64,000 nucleotides of DNA from Spirochaetaceae bacterium. GTDB lineage: Bacteria > Spirochaetota > Spirochaetia > Treponematales > Treponemataceae. Where the stretch lies: contig JAGBFB010000018.1 of the NCBI GenBank assembly GCA_017936665.1, positions 62,001 to 126,000 on the forward strand. Reading direction: 5' to 3'. Of the stretch, positions 18,577 through 29,961 are shown piece by piece. Within the stretch, counting starts at the first letter, position 1, and the number at the start of each line of letters is the position of its first letter. Below the pieces are notes generated by a model. That model was not told the origin of the DNA and ran no database searches. It was given only the letters and a program-made list of their open reading frames with translations. Both the position numbers and the translations under genes were made by a program.

Positions 18577-19332
18577 CTAACTCCTTGAAGATTTAGCACC
18601 GCGGTTTGAACGAGCAGGTTTCTTTTCAGAATTATCTGAACGTTCATTGCGGTCACGATTTTTCTTGAGTAGCTGTCCAGCATCCTCATTTTGATCGCGT
18701 CCATACATCATTCCGTTGTAAACCCATACTTTAACACCGATTTTTCCGAATGTTGTATGAGCTTCAGCGAACCCATAATCTATATCTGCACGAAGTGTGT
18801 GAAGAGGAACTCTTCCTTCTTTGTACTCTTCTGTACGAGACATTTCAGCACCACCAAGACGTCCGCTTAAGCGAATCTTAATACCTTGTGCACCACCCTT
18901 CATTGCATTGCTTGAAGATTGTTTCAAAGCTTTTCTGAATGAAGCACGATTTACAAGTTGTCTTGCAATATTTTGTGCAACTAAAGATGCATTGACTTCA
19001 GCTCTTTTGATTTCCTTAATCTTAATTTGAACTTTCTTAGCCAATTTCTTTTGAATTTCAGCACCAATTTTTTCGATATTGGCACCTTTAACACCAATGA
19101 TTACACCTGGACGGGCTGTATGAATAACAATTGTTACACGCTGAGGATGACGTACAATTTCAACCTCTGCAATATCTGCATTGTTACATTCAGGTAATGC
19201 AAGAACCATTTTTCTGATTCTTAAATCTTCGTGAAGCAAATCTGCATATTCACGAGGATCAGCATACCAGCGTGACTGCCATGTTTTATTAATACCAAGG
19301 CGCAATCCAATAGGATTTACTTTCTGTCCCAC
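18577..19332 (-). CDS. rpsC: 30S ribosomal protein S3
   Basis: A 251-residue protein with a KH domain ([21 protein letters not shown] near residue 77) and the S3 C-terminal domain ([32 protein letters not shown] near 155). After about 215 there is a basic Arg/Ser/Asn tail. It lies 1 nt after the rplV stop. Confidence 0.97.
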   Translation of the reverse strand: MGQKVNPIGLRLGINKTWQSRWYADPREYADLLHEDLRIRKMVLALPECNNADIAEVEIVRHPQRVTIVIHTARPGVIIGVKGANIEKIGAEIQKKLAKKVQIKIKEIKRAEVNASLVAQNIARQLVNRASFRKALKQSSSNAMKGGAQGIKIRLSGRLGGAEMSRTEEYKEGRVPLHTLRADIDYGFAEAHTTFGKIGVKVWVYNGMMYGRDQNEDAGQLLKKNRDRNERSDNSEKKPARSNRGAKSSRS

Positions 19333-19333
19333 G

Positions 19334-19690
19334 TTATTCCCCCGCCTTTTCAGCTACTACAACTGAAATATGACACATACGTCTTAAAAGCATGTCTGCA
19401 CGGCCTTTACCGCGAAACCATACTCTTTTTAGTCGTGGACCTTCGTCAATACGAATTTCCTTAACGTAGAGCATATCTTCATCAAGCTTTTTGTTAGCAA
19501 AAAGCGCATTAGAAATCGCAGATTTTAATGTTCCACGAATCAATTTAGCACCCTTTTGTGGCATATTCTCTAGAATTGCCATAGCCTCTGAACAGGTCTT
19601 CCTCTTAATAACATTTGCTACAGGACGAACCTTTGTAGGTGATGCTATTAGGAATTTTGTAGTGGCTATATATCCGCTCTTATCAGCCAT
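19334..19690 (-). CDS. rplV: 50S ribosomal protein L22
   Basis: A 118-residue exit-tunnel protein. [20 protein letters not shown] near the start and [23 protein letters not shown] in the C-terminal half are diagnostic. Three start codons are in frame (GTG 19699, ATG 19693, ATG 19690); 19690 is preferred by spacing to AGGTGG. Confidence 0.95.
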   Translation of the reverse strand: MADKSGYIATTKFLIASPTKVRPVANVIKRKTCSEAMAILENMPQKGAKLIRGTLKSAISNALFANKKLDEDMLYVKEIRIDEGPRLKRVWFRGKGRADMLLRRMCHISVVVAEKAGE

Positions 19691-19699
19691 CATATCCAC

Positions 19700-19978
19700 C
19701 TATCTACCAGCCTTTTTATCTGAACCAGCATGACCACGGAAAATACGTGTAGGAGAAAACTCGCCGAGTTTGTGACCAACGAGATTTTCTGTAATATACA
19801 CAGGTACCCAAGTTTTGCCGTTATACACAGAAATAGTATTTCCTACCATTTCAGGTATAATAGTTGAACAACGGGAATATGTTTTAATCATTTTCCTGTC
19901 TGCTGCCTTGTTCATTTCAATAACCTTTTTATAAAGACTCTTTTCAATGAAAGGGCCTTTTTTAACAGATCTTGACAC
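19700..19978 (-). CDS. rpsS: 30S ribosomal protein S19
   Basis: A 92-residue head protein, starting [19 protein letters not shown], with the [24 protein letters not shown] signature. It lies 17 nt after rplB. Confidence 0.97.
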   Translation of the reverse strand: MSRSVKKGPFIEKSLYKKVIEMNKAADRKMIKTYSRCSTIIPEMVGNTISVYNGKTWVPVYITENLVGHKLGEFSPTRIFRGHAGSDKKAGR

Positions 19979-19995
19979 GGTTATCTCCTATCCTA

Positions 19996-20820
19996 TTACT
20001 TCTTTCGGCGTGAAACAATAAAATTGTTTGAAACCTTTCTCTTGCTTCGTGTTTTGTAACCACGGCAAGGTTGTCCCCAAGGAGTAACAGGGTTACGTCC
20101 TTTACCAGCGCCTTCACCACCACCAAGTGGATGATCAACTGGGTTCATAGCCATACCACGAACTGATGGACGAATTCCTCGCCATCTTGCGCGTCCAGCT
20201 TTACCCAACTGAGTATTCATACGGTCTTCGTTACCTACAACACCAATTGTAGCATAACATTTTTTATGAACACGACGTACTTCACCTGATGGAAGACGAA
20301 TAGTTACATATTCACCTTCTTTTGCAGCAACAAGTGCACTAGCGCCGGCTGACCGTGCCAACTGTCCACCTCTTCCGAGTGTTAACTCGATATTGTGTAC
20401 AGTAAATCCAACTGGGATAACTTCTAATGGAAGAGCATTACCAACAGTAGGTGTTGCATTTTCTCCAGAAAGAATCTTCTGTCCAACTTGCAAACCTTTT
20501 GGTGCAATAATATATCTCTTTTCACCATCAGCATAGAAAATCAATGCAATATTTGCACTTCTGTTTGGATCGTATTCGATTGTTCGAACAGTTCCAGGAA
20601 TTCCATGTTTATCCCTTTTAAAATCAATCACACGATACTTTCTTTTATGACCGCCTCCCTGATGACGTACAGAAATACGACCACCAGCTCCGCGTCCGCC
20701 GCGTGATTTTAGACCAGATGATAAGCTTTTCTCTGGCTTATCTGCGGTCAATTCATCTCTGCAAAGATCGATACGAGTTCGAGTTCCTGCAGTGATCGGC
20801 TTATATACTTTAAGAGCCAT
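19996..20820 (-). CDS. rplB: 50S ribosomal protein L2
   Basis: A 274-residue protein central to subunit association and the peptidyl transferase region. [20 protein letters not shown] is near residue 47, and the C-terminal [21 protein letters not shown] loop, with its conserved His, is intact. Confidence 0.97.
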   Translation of the reverse strand: MALKVYKPITAGTRTRIDLCRDELTADKPEKSLSSGLKSRGGRGAGGRISVRHQGGGHKRKYRVIDFKRDKHGIPGTVRTIEYDPNRSANIALIFYADGEKRYIIAPKGLQVGQKILSGENATPTVGNALPLEVIPVGFTVHNIELTLGRGGQLARSAGASALVAAKEGEYVTIRLPSGEVRRVHKKCYATIGVVGNEDRMNTQLGKAGRARWRGIRPSVRGMAMNPVDHPLGGGEGAGKGRNPVTPWGQPCRGYKTRSKRKVSNNFIVSRRKK

Positions 20821-20853
20821 TTAGGTTCCCCTTATTAAACGCGACCGAAGAGC

Positions 20854-21138
20854 TTATACGCCCTCGAACACCTTTATGGTTTCGCCAGGAGCAAGTCTGA
20901 CGATTGCCTTCTTCCAACTGGAAGTTCTTCCGGGTTTTGTTCTTACCCGTTTAAGCTTTCCACCGACATTCATAACAGTACAATCAACAACTTTTACATT
21001 GAATAATCTGCGTACTGCTTCCTTAATTTCATACTTGTTTGCGTCAGGATGTACTTTGAATACGTACTTTCCTTCTTCGCGAAGCAAGGTTGCTTTTTCA
21101 GACAACACAGGCTCGATAAGGATATCTTCAAATACCAT
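20854..21138 (-). CDS. rplW: 50S ribosomal protein L23
   Basis: A 94-residue protein at the tunnel exit that docks trigger factor and SRP. IEPVLSEKATLLREEGKYVF and YEIKEAVRRLFNVKVVDC are diagnostic. It overlaps rplD by one base. Confidence 0.96.
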   Translation of the reverse strand: MVFEDILIEPVLSEKATLLREEGKYVFKVHPDANKYEIKEAVRRLFNVKVVDCTVMNVGGKLKRVRTKPGRTSSWKKAIVRLAPGETIKVFEGV

Positions 21139-21773
21139 TATTTAGCCTCCTTATTGTAGAAATCTGAAAGATTCTTAGCAGCACTTTCAAGCATGATAAT
21201 TTTTTGTCCGTAGAACAAATCATGTGCTCTTAAGCGATTGTAAGAAAGGAATGATACGGTAGGAATATTATTTCCTGCACGTTTAATCATTGCATCATCG
21301 TCTTTCAAAACGATTACAGTTCTATATTCATCTTTTATAAAATTTTTAAGAACAGCTGCAAGATCTTTTGTCTTTCCGCTCTCTACAGTAAAATCCTCAA
21401 CTATAGTAAGTCTATCATCTTGAGCTTTCATACTCAAAATTGACTTCATTGCTAGTCTTTTTACCTTTTTAGGTAATGTAAAACTAAAATCACGTGGTTT
21501 TGGACCAAAAATAACACCACCGCCTCTTGTTAAAGGTGATTTTTTATCACCACGGCGTGCGTTACCTGTACCCTTCTGTTTATATGGTTTAGCATTGCTT
21601 CCATGAACTTCAGAACGGTCTTTTGTACAAGCTGTTCCAACACGTTTGTTTGCTAATTCATTGTTGATGGCGTAATAAATTACATCTTCATTAACTGGAA
21701 GACCGAAAACGTTGTCATCAAGGTTAATTGTGCGAATTTCTTTACCATCGACTGAATATACTTTCTTTTCCAT
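21138..21773 (-). CDS. rplD: 50S ribosomal protein L4
   Basis: A 211-residue protein lining the exit tunnel, with the loop [22 protein letters not shown] near residue 66. In enterics L4 also represses the S10 operon. It lies 14 nt after rplC. Confidence 0.97.
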   Translation of the reverse strand: MEKKVYSVDGKEIRTINLDDNVFGLPVNEDVIYYAINNELANKRVGTACTKDRSEVHGSNAKPYKQKGTGNARRGDKKSPLTRGGGVIFGPKPRDFSFTLPKKVKRLAMKSILSMKAQDDRLTIVEDFTVESGKTKDLAAVLKNFIKDEYRTVIVLKDDDAMIKRAGNNIPTVSFLSYNRLRAHDLFYGQKIIMLESAAKNLSDFYNKEAK

Positions 21774-21787
21774 ACTTGTTACTCCGC

Positions 21788-22408
21788 CTATTTTTTAACC
21801 GCATTCTTGATGATTAGCGTACAATCTTTATTCCCAGGTACAGACCCACGAACCATCACAACTTTCAATTCAGGATCAATTCTAACAACTTTAAGATTCT
21901 GAACTGTAACTCTTTCACGTCCCATACGACCTGGTAACTTTACATTTTTGAAAGTTCGTCCAGGTGATGTACACTGTCCTGTTCCACCAGGTTCACGATG
22001 GAATTTTGAACCATGGGTAGCACGTCCTCCATGGAAACCCCAACGTTTCATTACACCCTGAAAACCTTTACCTTTTGAAGTTGCAGTAACATCTACGTAA
22101 CGAAGACCATCTAATAGCTCTAAGCCAACTTCGTCACCAACAGCAACTTCGCCATCAAAATCCCTAAACTCTTTCAAAGTTTTTTTAGGAGTGATGTTTT
22201 CAGGAAATTGACCTGCGTAACTTTTTGATACTTTGTTTTTCTTTAGATCATCAAGACCAAGAACAACAGCATCATAACCAGCAGTTTCCTTTGTCTTGCG
22301 GGCAATAACTGTGTTAGGTTCAACGCGGATCACAGTAACCGGTGTAAGGCTACCGTCTTCGTCGAAAACCTGAGTCATCCCCACTTTTTTAGCAATCAGA
22401 CCTTTCAT
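21788..22408 (-). CDS. rplC: 50S ribosomal protein L3
   Basis: A 206-residue protein, starting MKGLIAKKVGMTQVFDEDG. It contains the tip segment FQGVMKRWGFHGGRATHGSK near residue 119 and the PGRMGRERVTVQNLKVV region. AAGGAGATATC lies upstream of the ATG. Confidence 0.97.
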   Translation of the reverse strand: MKGLIAKKVGMTQVFDEDGSLTPVTVIRVEPNTVIARKTKETAGYDAVVLGLDDLKKNKVSKSYAGQFPENITPKKTLKEFRDFDGEVAVGDEVGLELLDGLRYVDVTATSKGKGFQGVMKRWGFHGGRATHGSKFHREPGGTGQCTSPGRTFKNVKLPGRMGRERVTVQNLKVVRIDPELKVVMVRGSVPGNKDCTLIIKNAVKK

Positions 22409-22510
22409 TCTGATATCTCCTTAAAAAAGAAAAAACTCATCGTTTCTTCTTTAATTATCATCAGCCGCCATCCCCTGATCCTGGGGACCGTACTGTTTTA
22501 ACAATAAAAA
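22409..22510 (-). promoter_or_regulatory. rpsJ-rplC spacer with a GC-rich hairpin
   Basis: This 102-nt gap is unusually long for the cluster. On the minus strand it holds TCCCC and GGGGA arms around a 7-nt loop (22471-22487), in an otherwise AT-rich spacer. A weaker stem spans the rpsJ stop codon (about 22500-22518). Neither has a T-run, so regulation or mRNA processing is more likely than termination. Confidence 0.45.
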
Positions 22511-22819
22511 TTATTGTTTAATTTCTACATCTACACCGGCAGGCAATTCGAGTTTCATCAACGAATCCATAACATCAGCTGATGGCTCGATAATATCAAT
22601 AAGGCGTTTGTGTGTTCGCATTTCAAATTGTTCACGTGATTTTTTGTTTACGTGAGGTGAGCGAAGCACTGTCACCTTGTTTATTCTTGTAGGAAGTGGG
22701 ATAGGTCCTGAAACCTTTGCACCAGCTTTCTGTACAGTCTGCACGATGGCTTTTGCACTCTGATCGATCAACTCAACATCAAATGCTCTGAGTCTGACAC
22801 GAATCTTTTCAGTAGCCAT
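22511..22819 (-). CDS. rpsJ: 30S ribosomal protein S10
   Basis: A 102-residue protein also known as NusE, which joins the antitermination complex with NusB and Nus[22 protein letters not shown] is near the start and [23 protein letters not shown] near residue 54. GGAGGAAAA precedes the ATG. Confidence 0.97.
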   Translation of the reverse strand: MATEKIRVRLRAFDVELIDQSAKAIVQTVQKAGAKVSGPIPLPTRINKVTVLRSPHVNKKSREQFEMRTHKRLIDIIEPSADVMDSLMKLELPAGVDVEIKQ

Positions 22820-22831
22820 TTTTCCTCCAGG

Positions 22832-22866
22832 AACAAAACAGAAGTTTTACAAAATGCAAAACTCCT
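22832..22866 (-). terminator. Attenuator-like hairpin between tuf and rpsJ
   Basis: Minus strand arms CAGGAGTTTT (22857-22866) and AAAACTTCTG (22839-22848), with an 8-nt loop, are followed by TTTTGTT. Partial termination would leave EF-Tu mRNA in excess over the ribosomal-protein mRNA, matching the known excess of EF-Tu over ribosomes. Confidence 0.68.
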
Positions 22867-22886
22867 GCTTTAGTCCGTTAATCTAA

Positions 22887-24074
22887 TTAACTAAGAACTT
22901 CTGTAACCTGTCCAGAAGCGATTGTGCGTCCACCTTCACGAATAGCGAACTTCAAACCTTTGTCCATAGCAACTGGGTGAATCAATTCACCGATAACTTT
23001 TGTGTTATCTCCTGGTTTAACCATATCAACTCCGTCAGGAAGTGTGATTGTACCAGTAATATCAGTTGTTCTGAAATAGAATTGTGGTCTATATCCAGAG
23101 AAGAATGGGCTGTGACGTCCACCTTCTTCTTTTGAAAGTACGTAAATTTGTCCTTCAAATTTTGTGTGAGGTTGAATTGAACCTGGTTTTGCAAGAACTT
23201 GTCCACGTTCAACATCTTTCTTATCAACACCACGAAGAAGGATACCAACGTTATCTCCAGCAAGACCTTCATCAAGAAGTTTGTTGAACATTTCAATACC
23301 TGTTGCAACAGTTTTTGAAGTAGGTCTAATACCAACGATTTCAACTTCGTCATTCAATTTGATAATACCGCGTTCGATACGTCCTGTAACTACTGTACCA
23401 CGTCCAGAAATTGTGAAAACGTCTTCGATTGGCATCAAGAATGGTAAATCTTCTTGACGAGCTGGGTCATCAAAATAGTTATCCATTTGACTAAGCAATT
23501 CATCGATACAAGCTGTATCTTCTGCTGTAGCTCCATCTGCAAGAGCTTTAAATGCTGAACCTTTTACGATTGGAGTATCAGCTGGATATCCGTATGATTC
23601 CAATACTTCTTGAACTTCTGCTTCTACCAATTCAATAAGTTCTGGGTCGTCCAAAAGGTCAACTTTGTTCAAGAAAACAACGATTTTTGGAACACCAACC
23701 TGACGAGCAAGAAGAATGTGTTCGCGTGTTTGAGGCATAACTGAGTCTGGAGCTGAAACTACAAGAACAGCACCATCCATCTGAGCTGCACCTGTAATCA
23801 TGTTTTTAACATAGTCAGCGTGGCCTGGACAGTCGATGTGAGCATAGTGTCTCTTATCTGACTGATATTCAAGGTGACGAGTATTGATTGTAATACCACG
23901 TTCTTTTTCTTCTGGAGCATTATCAATTTCATCATACTTAAGAGCTTTGTCACCAAATTTTTTGGCACAGTGCATTGTAATTGCTGCAGAAAGAGTTGTT
24001 TTACCATGGTCAACGTGACCAATAGTACCTACGTTCATGTGAGGTTTGGTTCTTTCGAACTTTTCCTTTGCCAT
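22887..24074 (-). CDS. tuf: Elongation factor Tu
   Basis: A 395-residue GTPase that delivers aminoacyl-tRNA to the ribosome. G1 is GHVDHGKT at residues 19-26, DCPGH near 81 and NKVD near 136. The effector region [12 protein letters not shown] and the domain 2 and 3 segments are complete. AGGAGG lies upstream of the ATG. It heads the S10 cluster directly, and no fusA gene separates it from rpsG. Confidence 0.98.
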   Translation of the reverse strand: MAKEKFERTKPHMNVGTIGHVDHGKTTLSAAITMHCAKKFGDKALKYDEIDNAPEEKERGITINTRHLEYQSDKRHYAHIDCPGHADYVKNMITGAAQMDGAVLVVSAPDSVMPQTREHILLARQVGVPKIVVFLNKVDLLDDPELIELVEAEVQEVLESYGYPADTPIVKGSAFKALADGATAEDTACIDELLSQMDNYFDDPARQEDLPFLMPIEDVFTISGRGTVVTGRIERGIIKLNDEVEIVGIRPTSKTVATGIEMFNKLLDEGLAGDNVGILLRGVDKKDVERGQVLAKPGSIQPHTKFEGQIYVLSKEEGGRHSPFFSGYRPQFYFRTTDITGTITLPDGVDMVKPGDNTKVIGELIHPVAMDKGLKFAIREGGRTIASGQVTEVLS

Positions 24075-24538
24075 TTGATCCTCCTTACCAGATTAAAGGC
24101 ATATTAAAAAAATGATGTGTTGTATTATAATGAATGAAATGTTCCAAAGAAACAAATACATTCTTACACACAATATAATTCCGAGAAGATATAATTTCGA
24201 CAGGATTGGTTTAAAGTAGATTTTGTAGAATTATCAGTCTATCCTATTCAGACTGTTTAACCCTGGAACCACCTATCATCACTAATCTTTTCGGTTAATG
24301 ACTGGTCTGGCATCCTGAAGTCATAATTTAGCTTTTGCTAAATCAATCAGATACCCACGAATGCCCTTCCATATATATAAAACTGTCAACGACAGATTTT
24401 ACCCTCACCCATGGGTCGTAAATTTCTGAATTAATACATTTAAGTTTTGCCTAAAAGTATTAAAACTTTACGAAATTACCGGTTTTATTTTTCAAAACCG
24501 CCTGACTCTCAAAGAACCCAATTACCGACTAATCGGTT
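24075..24538 (-). ncRNA. Long structured 5' leader of tuf (no known RNA family recognised)
   Basis: About 460 nt lie between the predicted transcription start (about 24538) and the tuf ATG, with no supportable ORF. On the minus strand many inverted repeats follow one another. They include ACCGA/TCGGT at the very 5' end, CGGTTTT/AAAACCG, CTGTC/GACAG, GGCATTC/GGATGCC enclosing ATTTAGC-AAAA-GCTAAAT, TCATTAACC/GATTAGTGA, and AGTCT/AGACT. A second TATAAT lies at 24124-24129, about 50 nt before the ATG, so part of the leader could be bypassed. A regulatory leader is inferred from structure and position only. Confidence 0.6.
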
Positions 24539-24544
24539 ACTATT

Positions 24545-24573
24545 CTTATACAATTTATTTTGAAAAGTTGCAA
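24545..24573 (-). promoter_or_regulatory. Sigma70-type promoter of the tuf-S10 cluster
   Basis: Minus strand TTGCAA (24568-24573), 17-bp spacer, TATAAG (24545-24550). It lies directly downstream of the rpsG terminator and starts the transcript of the long tuf leader. Confidence 0.72.
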
Positions 24574-24633
24574 GACGTTTACTAAACTTTTTTGATTTTA
24601 TTTACGTTTTTTTGTAAAATATTTGAAAACAAT

Positions 24634-24668
24634 AAAAAAAACCGCCTTGTAATATAAACAAGACGGTT
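24634..24668 (-). terminator. Rho-independent terminator after rpsG
   Basis: Minus strand AACCGTCTTG (24659-24668) pairs with CAAGGCGGTT (24640-24649), with one G-U, around a 9-nt loop. It is followed by an uninterrupted T-run down to 24634. It ends the rpoBC-rpsL-rpsG transcript. Confidence 0.9.
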
Positions 24669-24681
24669 CGTAGAAAAAAAA

Positions 24682-25152
24682 CTACCAACGATAGTGAGCA
24701 AATGCTTTATTTGCTTCTGCCATCTTATGTGTATCTTCCTTCTTTTTATATGCAGAACCTGTGTTGTTGTAAGCATCTAACAATTCTGCTGCTAGGCGTT
24801 CATCCATACCACGACCACTTTTTGAGCGAGCAGCATTGATAACCCAACGCATAGCTAATGCTTCACGTCTGCTTTCACGAATTTCGATTGGAACTTGGTA
24901 AGTAGCACCACCAACACGTCGTGATTTTACTTCAACATTAGGTTTTACATTATCAAGAGCCTTTAAGAATACTTCCAAAGGATCTTTTTCTGTCTTTGCT
25001 TTTAACAAGTCTAATGCACCGTAAATAATACGTACACTAGTTGCTTTTTTTCCGTCTAACATCATGCGAGAAACGAATTTTGAAATTACAACTGAGTTGT
25101 ATTTTACATCTGGCATTACAGGACGGTTAACTGATTTATTTTTTCTTCCCAT
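24682..25152 (-). CDS. rpsG: 30S ribosomal protein S7
   Basis: A 156-residue head assembly protein. [20 protein letters not shown] near the start, [22 protein letters not shown] near residue 74 and the C-terminal [21 protein letters not shown] are diagnostic. It lies 12 nt after rpsL. Confidence 0.97.
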   Translation of the reverse strand: MGRKNKSVNRPVMPDVKYNSVVISKFVSRMMLDGKKATSVRIIYGALDLLKAKTEKDPLEVFLKALDNVKPNVEVKSRRVGGATYQVPIEIRESRREALAMRWVINAARSKSGRGMDERLAAELLDAYNNTGSAYKKKEDTHKMAEANKAFAHYRW

Positions 25153-25164
25153 TTAACTGTCTCC

Positions 25165-25539
25165 TTATGCCTTAGGGCGTTTTGCACCGTATTTTGAACG
25201 TCCGCGTTTTCTGTCTTCTACACCGAGAGTATCTTTTGTACCACGAATAATATGATAGCGAACACCAGGAAGGTCTTTAACACGACCACCACGAATTAAA
25301 ACAACTGAGTGTTCCTGCAAGTTATGTCCAATACCTGGAATATATGCAGTAACTTCAATTCCATTACTTAAGCGAACACGAGCAACTTTTCTTAAAGCTG
25401 AGTTCGGTTTTTTTGGGGTAACAGTCATAACACGTGTACATACACCACGTTTCTGTGGACAAGCTTGAAGCGCGGGAGACTTAGTTGTCACAGCAGCTGT
25501 TTTACGCCCCTGTCTAATTAACTGATTTATTGTAGGCAT
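25165..25539 (-). CDS. rpsL: 30S ribosomal protein S12
   Basis: A 124-residue decoding-centre protein. Lys43 and Lys88, the two classical streptomycin-resistance positions, are wild type ([17 protein letters not shown] and [14 protein letters not shown]). The protein is complete. Confidence 0.97.
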   Translation of the reverse strand: MPTINQLIRQGRKTAAVTTKSPALQACPQKRGVCTRVMTVTPKKPNSALRKVARVRLSNGIEVTAYIPGIGHNLQEHSVVLIRGGRVKDLPGVRYHIIRGTKDTLGVEDRKRGRSKYGAKRPKA

Positions 25540-25644
25540 TTGCCTTTTCTCCTATATCATCACCGGTCAGCACCCCGGCTAAATTTGGCGAAATTTACAC
25601 GACTTCTTATAAAAAATCGTCAATAGTAATTCTTGTGAATTTAC

Positions 25645-25700
25645 ATTTAACTATAAACTACAGGGATTGTCAATCCCCATAGTTTACACATCATTTTAAG
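25645..25700 (-). promoter_or_regulatory. Hairpin with embedded -35-like sequence between rpoC and rpsL
   Basis: Minus strand AAACTA-GGGGATT-GAC-AATCCC-TAGTTT forms a strong stem-loop about 10-30 nt after the rpoC stop. The loop side contains TTGACA (25669-25674), followed after 17 bp by TTAAAT. It could be a terminator lacking a good T-run, a promoter for rpsL-rpsG, or both. A second TTGACG lies nearer rpsL. Confidence 0.5.
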
Positions 25701-25704
25701 AAAA

Positions 25705-28700
25705 CTAATCTTCTTCTACTTCGTAAGAAATATCACTTGATTGATTTTCCATTTCTTTTTCTTGTTTACGTCTTTCAAGAATTTCTTCCATTTGTAAATC
25801 AAGGTCGGTAGCTTTATCATCAAAAAGTTTTACGTTTTTGTAGTTTCGAATACCAGTTCCTGCTGGAATCATATGACCAATAATAACGTTTTCTTTTAGA
25901 CCACGTAATCCGTCTGTAACTCCTGCAATAGCTGCATTTGTAAGAACACGAGTTGTTTCTTGGAATGATGCAGCAGAAATGAATGAATCAATATTCAATG
26001 AAGCTTTTGTAATTCCTTGGAACATTGGACGAGCAATAGCTGGCTGACCACCTTCATTGATAACTCTGTCATTTTCTTCATGGAATTTGTATTTATCAAC
26101 TTGTTGACCATAGATAAATCTTGTATCACCTACAGCAACAATTTCAACTTTGCGTAACATTTGACGAACAATAATACCGATATGTTTATCGTTAATTGTT
26201 ACACCTTGTGCACGGTAAACTTGCTGAATTTCATCCATCAAGTAATTTTGTAGAGCATTTTCACCAAGAATTGCAAGAATATCATGTGGACTTCTTGCTC
26301 CGTCACAAAGTTGTTCACCAGCTTCAACTGTATCACCATCACGAACAAGCAATCTCTTGTTCATTGGAACAAGATGTTCAAAAGTTTTTCCATATTCGTC
26401 AACTACAACTACAACTCGTTTACCCTTTGCAACACCTTTAAACTGAACTGTTCCAGAAATCTGAGCCAATACAGTTGGAGATTTTGGTTTACGAGCTTCA
26501 AAAAGTTCTGATACACGAGGAAGACCTCCTGTAATATCGTTTGTTTTTGAAGATTCTTTTAGAGTTTTAGCAATTTGTGTTCCAGCAGCAATTTGTGTAT
26601 TTTCGTCAACAAGAAGATAAGCTCCTCCTGGTAGATAATAACTACCAAGTTCGTTTCCTGATTCATCAGTAATGAATACACGAGGTTGCTTTGTATCAAG
26701 GTGAAGTTCGGTAATAACTTTTTCAACGTTACCACTTTCTTCATTGATTTCTTCAGCTAATGTTGAACCTAAAATAATATCTTCAAAATGTACATATCCA
26801 GAAACTTCAGCAATAATTGGTTCAGAATATGGGTCGAATGTTGCGATTGTTTGACCAGCAGCAACAATATCACCTTCGTGAACAATTACATTTGAACCGT
26901 TTTTAATTTCTACTTTTAATTCACGGCTTGTAAGAAGAAGTTTATCACCTTTTATTACTACAAGTGCAATATCTGATGATTTTACTGTACCTTTCTTACC
27001 TTCTAATAATGGAGTATCTTTTGCAACACGATCTCCATCTTTTACAAGAAGTTTATCACCATTTGCAATATCGTATTCTTCTACGATACGAGTTACCATC
27101 ATAGAACCTTTTCTTGTAAATAGCCATGAACCATCATCCATTTCAACGTGAACACCTGTTACACTTTGAACGATTACAGGATATTTCAATTTAATTGTTT
27201 TATCTTCACTTGAACTTGTAGCAACACCACCAGCATGGAAAGTACGCATAGTAAGCTGAGTACCAGGTTGTCCAATTGATTGTGCTGCAATAATTCCAAC
27301 TGCTTCACCAATATCGATGATTTTGTTTTGAGCAAGGTTTCTACCATAACACTTACAACAAACACCGTGACGAGATTCACAAGTAAGAACTGTTCTTAGT
27401 TTTACTGTTTCTACTCCAGCATCTTCGATTGTTTTAGCAAGTTCATCTGTAATGTATTCATTAACATCACAAATAACTTCCCTTGAAATAGGATGTAAAA
27501 CTCTTTCGATAGTAAATCTTCCGACAATTCTGTCTTTTAATGGAATAACAACCTCATCTCCATCTTTGATAGCAGAATAATCAATACCATTGATTGTTCC
27601 ACAATCTTCTTCGTTGATAACTACATCTTGTGCAATATCAACAAGACGGCGGGTAAGATATCCAGCATCAGCAGTTTTAAGAGCAGTATCAGTAAGACCT
27701 TTTCTAGCACCGTTTGTAGAAATAAAGAATTCAATAACAGAAAGACCTTCTTTAAAGTTTGCACGAATTGGCAGTTCGATAATTTCACCACTAGATTTAG
27801 CCATCAAACCACGCATACCTGCAAGCTGACGAATCTGGTTTTTACTACCACGAGCACCAGAAGTTGCCATCATGTAAATAGTATTGAATCCATCTTTATC
27901 TTTTGCAAGATTTTCCATCATAACATCAGTTAGTTTATCATTTGTTTTTGTCCAAACTTCAACTACACGATTGTATCTTTCATCTTGTGTAATAAGACCG
28001 TTACGATATTCATTTGTAATTTTATCAACAGCTTTTGTTGCTTCATCCATCATTCCTTTCTTTTCATCTGGAATGATAATATCACCCATTGAAATTGTTG
28101 CACCAAAGAATGTTGCATATCTATAACCTACAGATTTAATTGCATCAAGCATTTGTACTGTAAGCCATGAGCCTTGTTCTTTGTAAACTCTTTCAATAAG
28201 TTTTTTAAGTTCTTTATCGCCTAAAAGTTCGTTTTCAAAAGCAACTTCTGATGGCATTTCTTCGTTAAACACCAAACGACCTGCAGTAGTTGTAATAACT
28301 TTTCCATTATAAGGAGCTTTATCAACTGGAACTTTAATTTCTGCTTGCCAATCAATACTTTTTGATTCAGCAGCAAGAAGAGCTTCGTTTACAGAACTAA
28401 ATCTCTTTCCTGTTCCCTTAGCATTTGGTTTAATCTTTGTAAGATAATAAATACCAAGAACCATATCCTGAGATGGATAAACAATAGTCTTACCGTTTGC
28501 AGGGTCAAGAATATTTCTTGCAGAAAGCATCAATGTCCAACATTCCATTTGTGCAGCTTGTGTCAATGGAACGTGAATAGCCATCTGGTCACCATCAAAG
28601 TCAGCGTTAAAAGCATGACAAACTAAAGGATGAAGACGAAGAGCTTTTCCTTCAACAAGAACTGGTTCAAAGGCTTGAATACCAAGACGGTGCAATGTTG

Positions 28701-29946
28701 GAGCACGGTTTAACATAACAGGATGTTCACGAACAACCTCGTCCAAAATTGCAAAAACCTCTGGAGATTCTTGTTCAACAAGCATTTTTGCTTTTTTAAT
28801 ATTGTAAACAATATCTTTATCTACAAGTTTTTTCATGATAAATGGCTTAAACAATTCTAAAGCCATTTTTGTAGGAACACCACATTGCCAAATCTTCAAA
28901 TCTGGACCAACGCAAATTACAGAACGACCAGAATAGTCTACACGTTTTCCAAGAAGATTTTGACGGAATCGACCTTGTTTTCCTTTTAATAAATCAGAAA
29001 TTGATTTTAATGGACGATTAGAAGCACCTTTTACAACTCTTTTACGTTTTGAGTTATCAAAAAGAGCATCTACGGCTTCTTGCAACATTCGTTTTTCGTT
29101 TCTGATGATAATATCAGGAGCGTTTAATTGCATAAGTCGTTTTAATCGGTTATTTCTGTTAATAACTCTACGATATAAATCGTTAAGGTCAGAAGTTGCA
29201 AAACGACCACCATCTAATTGAACCATAGGTCTTAAATCTGGTGGAATAACTGGAACAACATCCAAAATCATCCATGAACATTTATTTGTAGAAGCTCTAA
29301 AGTTTTCTACAATTTCAATTCGTTTAAGAAGTCTCTTATCGCTTTTAGCACCTTTTTCTACCATTTTGGTACGAAGTTCAGCAGCTAATTCATCAAGGTT
29401 AAGATTTTCAAGCAATGTTTTAATTGCTTCAGCACCCATACCTGCTGTAAATGAACCACCATGTCTTTCTTGTGCTTCGATATAAGCATCTTCTGAAAGA
29501 AGTTCCATTTTTTTAAGGTCTGTATCACCTGGATCAATAACAATGTATTTTTCGTAGTAAAGTACAGAACGGAGATCTGCAACTTTCAAATCAAGCAAAA
29601 GTCCCATTCTTGAAGGTACTGAGCGATAGTACCAAATATGAGAAACAGGGGCTGCTAATTCAATATGTCCCATTCGTTCACGTCGTACTTTAAAGTGAGT
29701 AACTTCTACTCCACAACGATCACAAATCACACCTTTGTAACGAATAGATTTGAACTTTCCACAGTAACATTCCCATTCTTTTGTTGTACCAAAAATTCTT
29801 TCACAGAACAAACCGTCTTTCTCTGGTCGGAGTGTTCGATAATTTATTGTTTCTGGCTTTTTAACTTCACCATAAGACCATGCACGGATGGTTTCTGGAG
29901 AAGCAAGCTTAATCATAAGACTATCAAAATCTTGAATATCACGCAT
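25705..29946 (-). CDS. rpoC: DNA-directed RNA polymerase subunit beta'
   Basis: A 1413-residue catalytic subunit. The N-terminal zinc-binding motif ([21 protein letters not shown] split over about 55-75) and the catalytic [10 protein letters not shown], whose aspartates hold Mg, near residue 450 are intact. So are the bridge and trigger region and a second Cys cluster ([13 protein letters not shown]). The acidic C-terminal end finishes in [10 protein letters not shown]. It lies 15 nt after rpoB. Confidence 0.98.
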   Translation of the reverse strand: MRDIQDFDSLMIKLASPETIRAWSYGEVKKPETINYRTLRPEKDGLFCERIFGTTKEWECYCGKFKSIRYKGVICDRCGVEVTHFKVRRERMGHIELAAPVSHIWYYRSVPSRMGLLLDLKVADLRSVLYYEKYIVIDPGDTDLKKMELLSEDAYIEAQERHGGSFTAGMGAEAIKTLLENLNLDELAAELRTKMVEKGAKSDKRLLKRIEIVENFRASTNKCSWMILDVVPVIPPDLRPMVQLDGGRFATSDLNDLYRRVINRNNRLKRLMQLNAPDIIIRNEKRMLQEAVDALFDNSKRKRVVKGASNRPLKSISDLLKGKQGRFRQNLLGKRVDYSGRSVICVGPDLKIWQCGVPTKMALELFKPFIMKKLVDKDIVYNIKKAKMLVEQESPEVFAILDEVVREHPVMLNRAPTLHRLGIQAFEPVLVEGKALRLHPLVCHAFNADFDGDQMAIHVPLTQAAQMECWTLMLSARNILDPANGKTIVYPSQDMVLGIYYLTKIKPNAKGTGKRFSSVNEALLAAESKSIDWQAEIKVPVDKAPYNGKVITTTAGRLVFNEEMPSEVAFENELLGDKELKKLIERVYKEQGSWLTVQMLDAIKSVGYRYATFFGATISMGDIIIPDEKKGMMDEATKAVDKITNEYRNGLITQDERYNRVVEVWTKTNDKLTDVMMENLAKDKDGFNTIYMMATSGARGSKNQIRQLAGMRGLMAKSSGEIIELPIRANFKEGLSVIEFFISTNGARKGLTDTALKTADAGYLTRRLVDIAQDVVINEEDCGTINGIDYSAIKDGDEVVIPLKDRIVGRFTIERVLHPISREVICDVNEYITDELAKTIEDAGVETVKLRTVLTCESRHGVCCKCYGRNLAQNKIIDIGEAVGIIAAQSIGQPGTQLTMRTFHAGGVATSSSEDKTIKLKYPVIVQSVTGVHVEMDDGSWLFTRKGSMMVTRIVEEYDIANGDKLLVKDGDRVAKDTPLLEGKKGTVKSSDIALVVIKGDKLLLTSRELKVEIKNGSNVIVHEGDIVAAGQTIATFDPYSEPIIAEVSGYVHFEDIILGSTLAEEINEESGNVEKVITELHLDTKQPRVFITDESGNELGSYYLPGGAYLLVDENTQIAAGTQIAKTLKESSKTNDITGGLPRVSELFEARKPKSPTVLAQISGTVQFKGVAKGKRVVVVVDEYGKTFEHLVPMNKRLLVRDGDTVEAGEQLCDGARSPHDILAILGENALQNYLMDEIQQVYRAQGVTINDKHIGIIVRQMLRKVEIVAVGDTRFIYGQQVDKYKFHEENDRVINEGGQPAIARPMFQGITKASLNIDSFISAASFQETTRVLTNAAIAGVTDGLRGLKENVIIGHMIPAGTGIRNYKNVKLFDDKATDLDLQMEEILERRKQEKEMENQSSDISYEVEED

Positions 29947-29961
29947 TACTTTCCCCCAAAA

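Noticed and set aside
24160-24420. Short frames such as M-E-G-H-S-W-V-S-D in the tuf leader
   Set aside because: No ribosome-binding site and too short to support as leader peptides.
24075-24538. RNase P RNA, tmRNA, 6S RNA or T-box in the tuf leader
   Set aside because: The conserved P4 sequences of RNase P, the tRNA-like ends of tmRNA and the T-box motif were not found on either strand.
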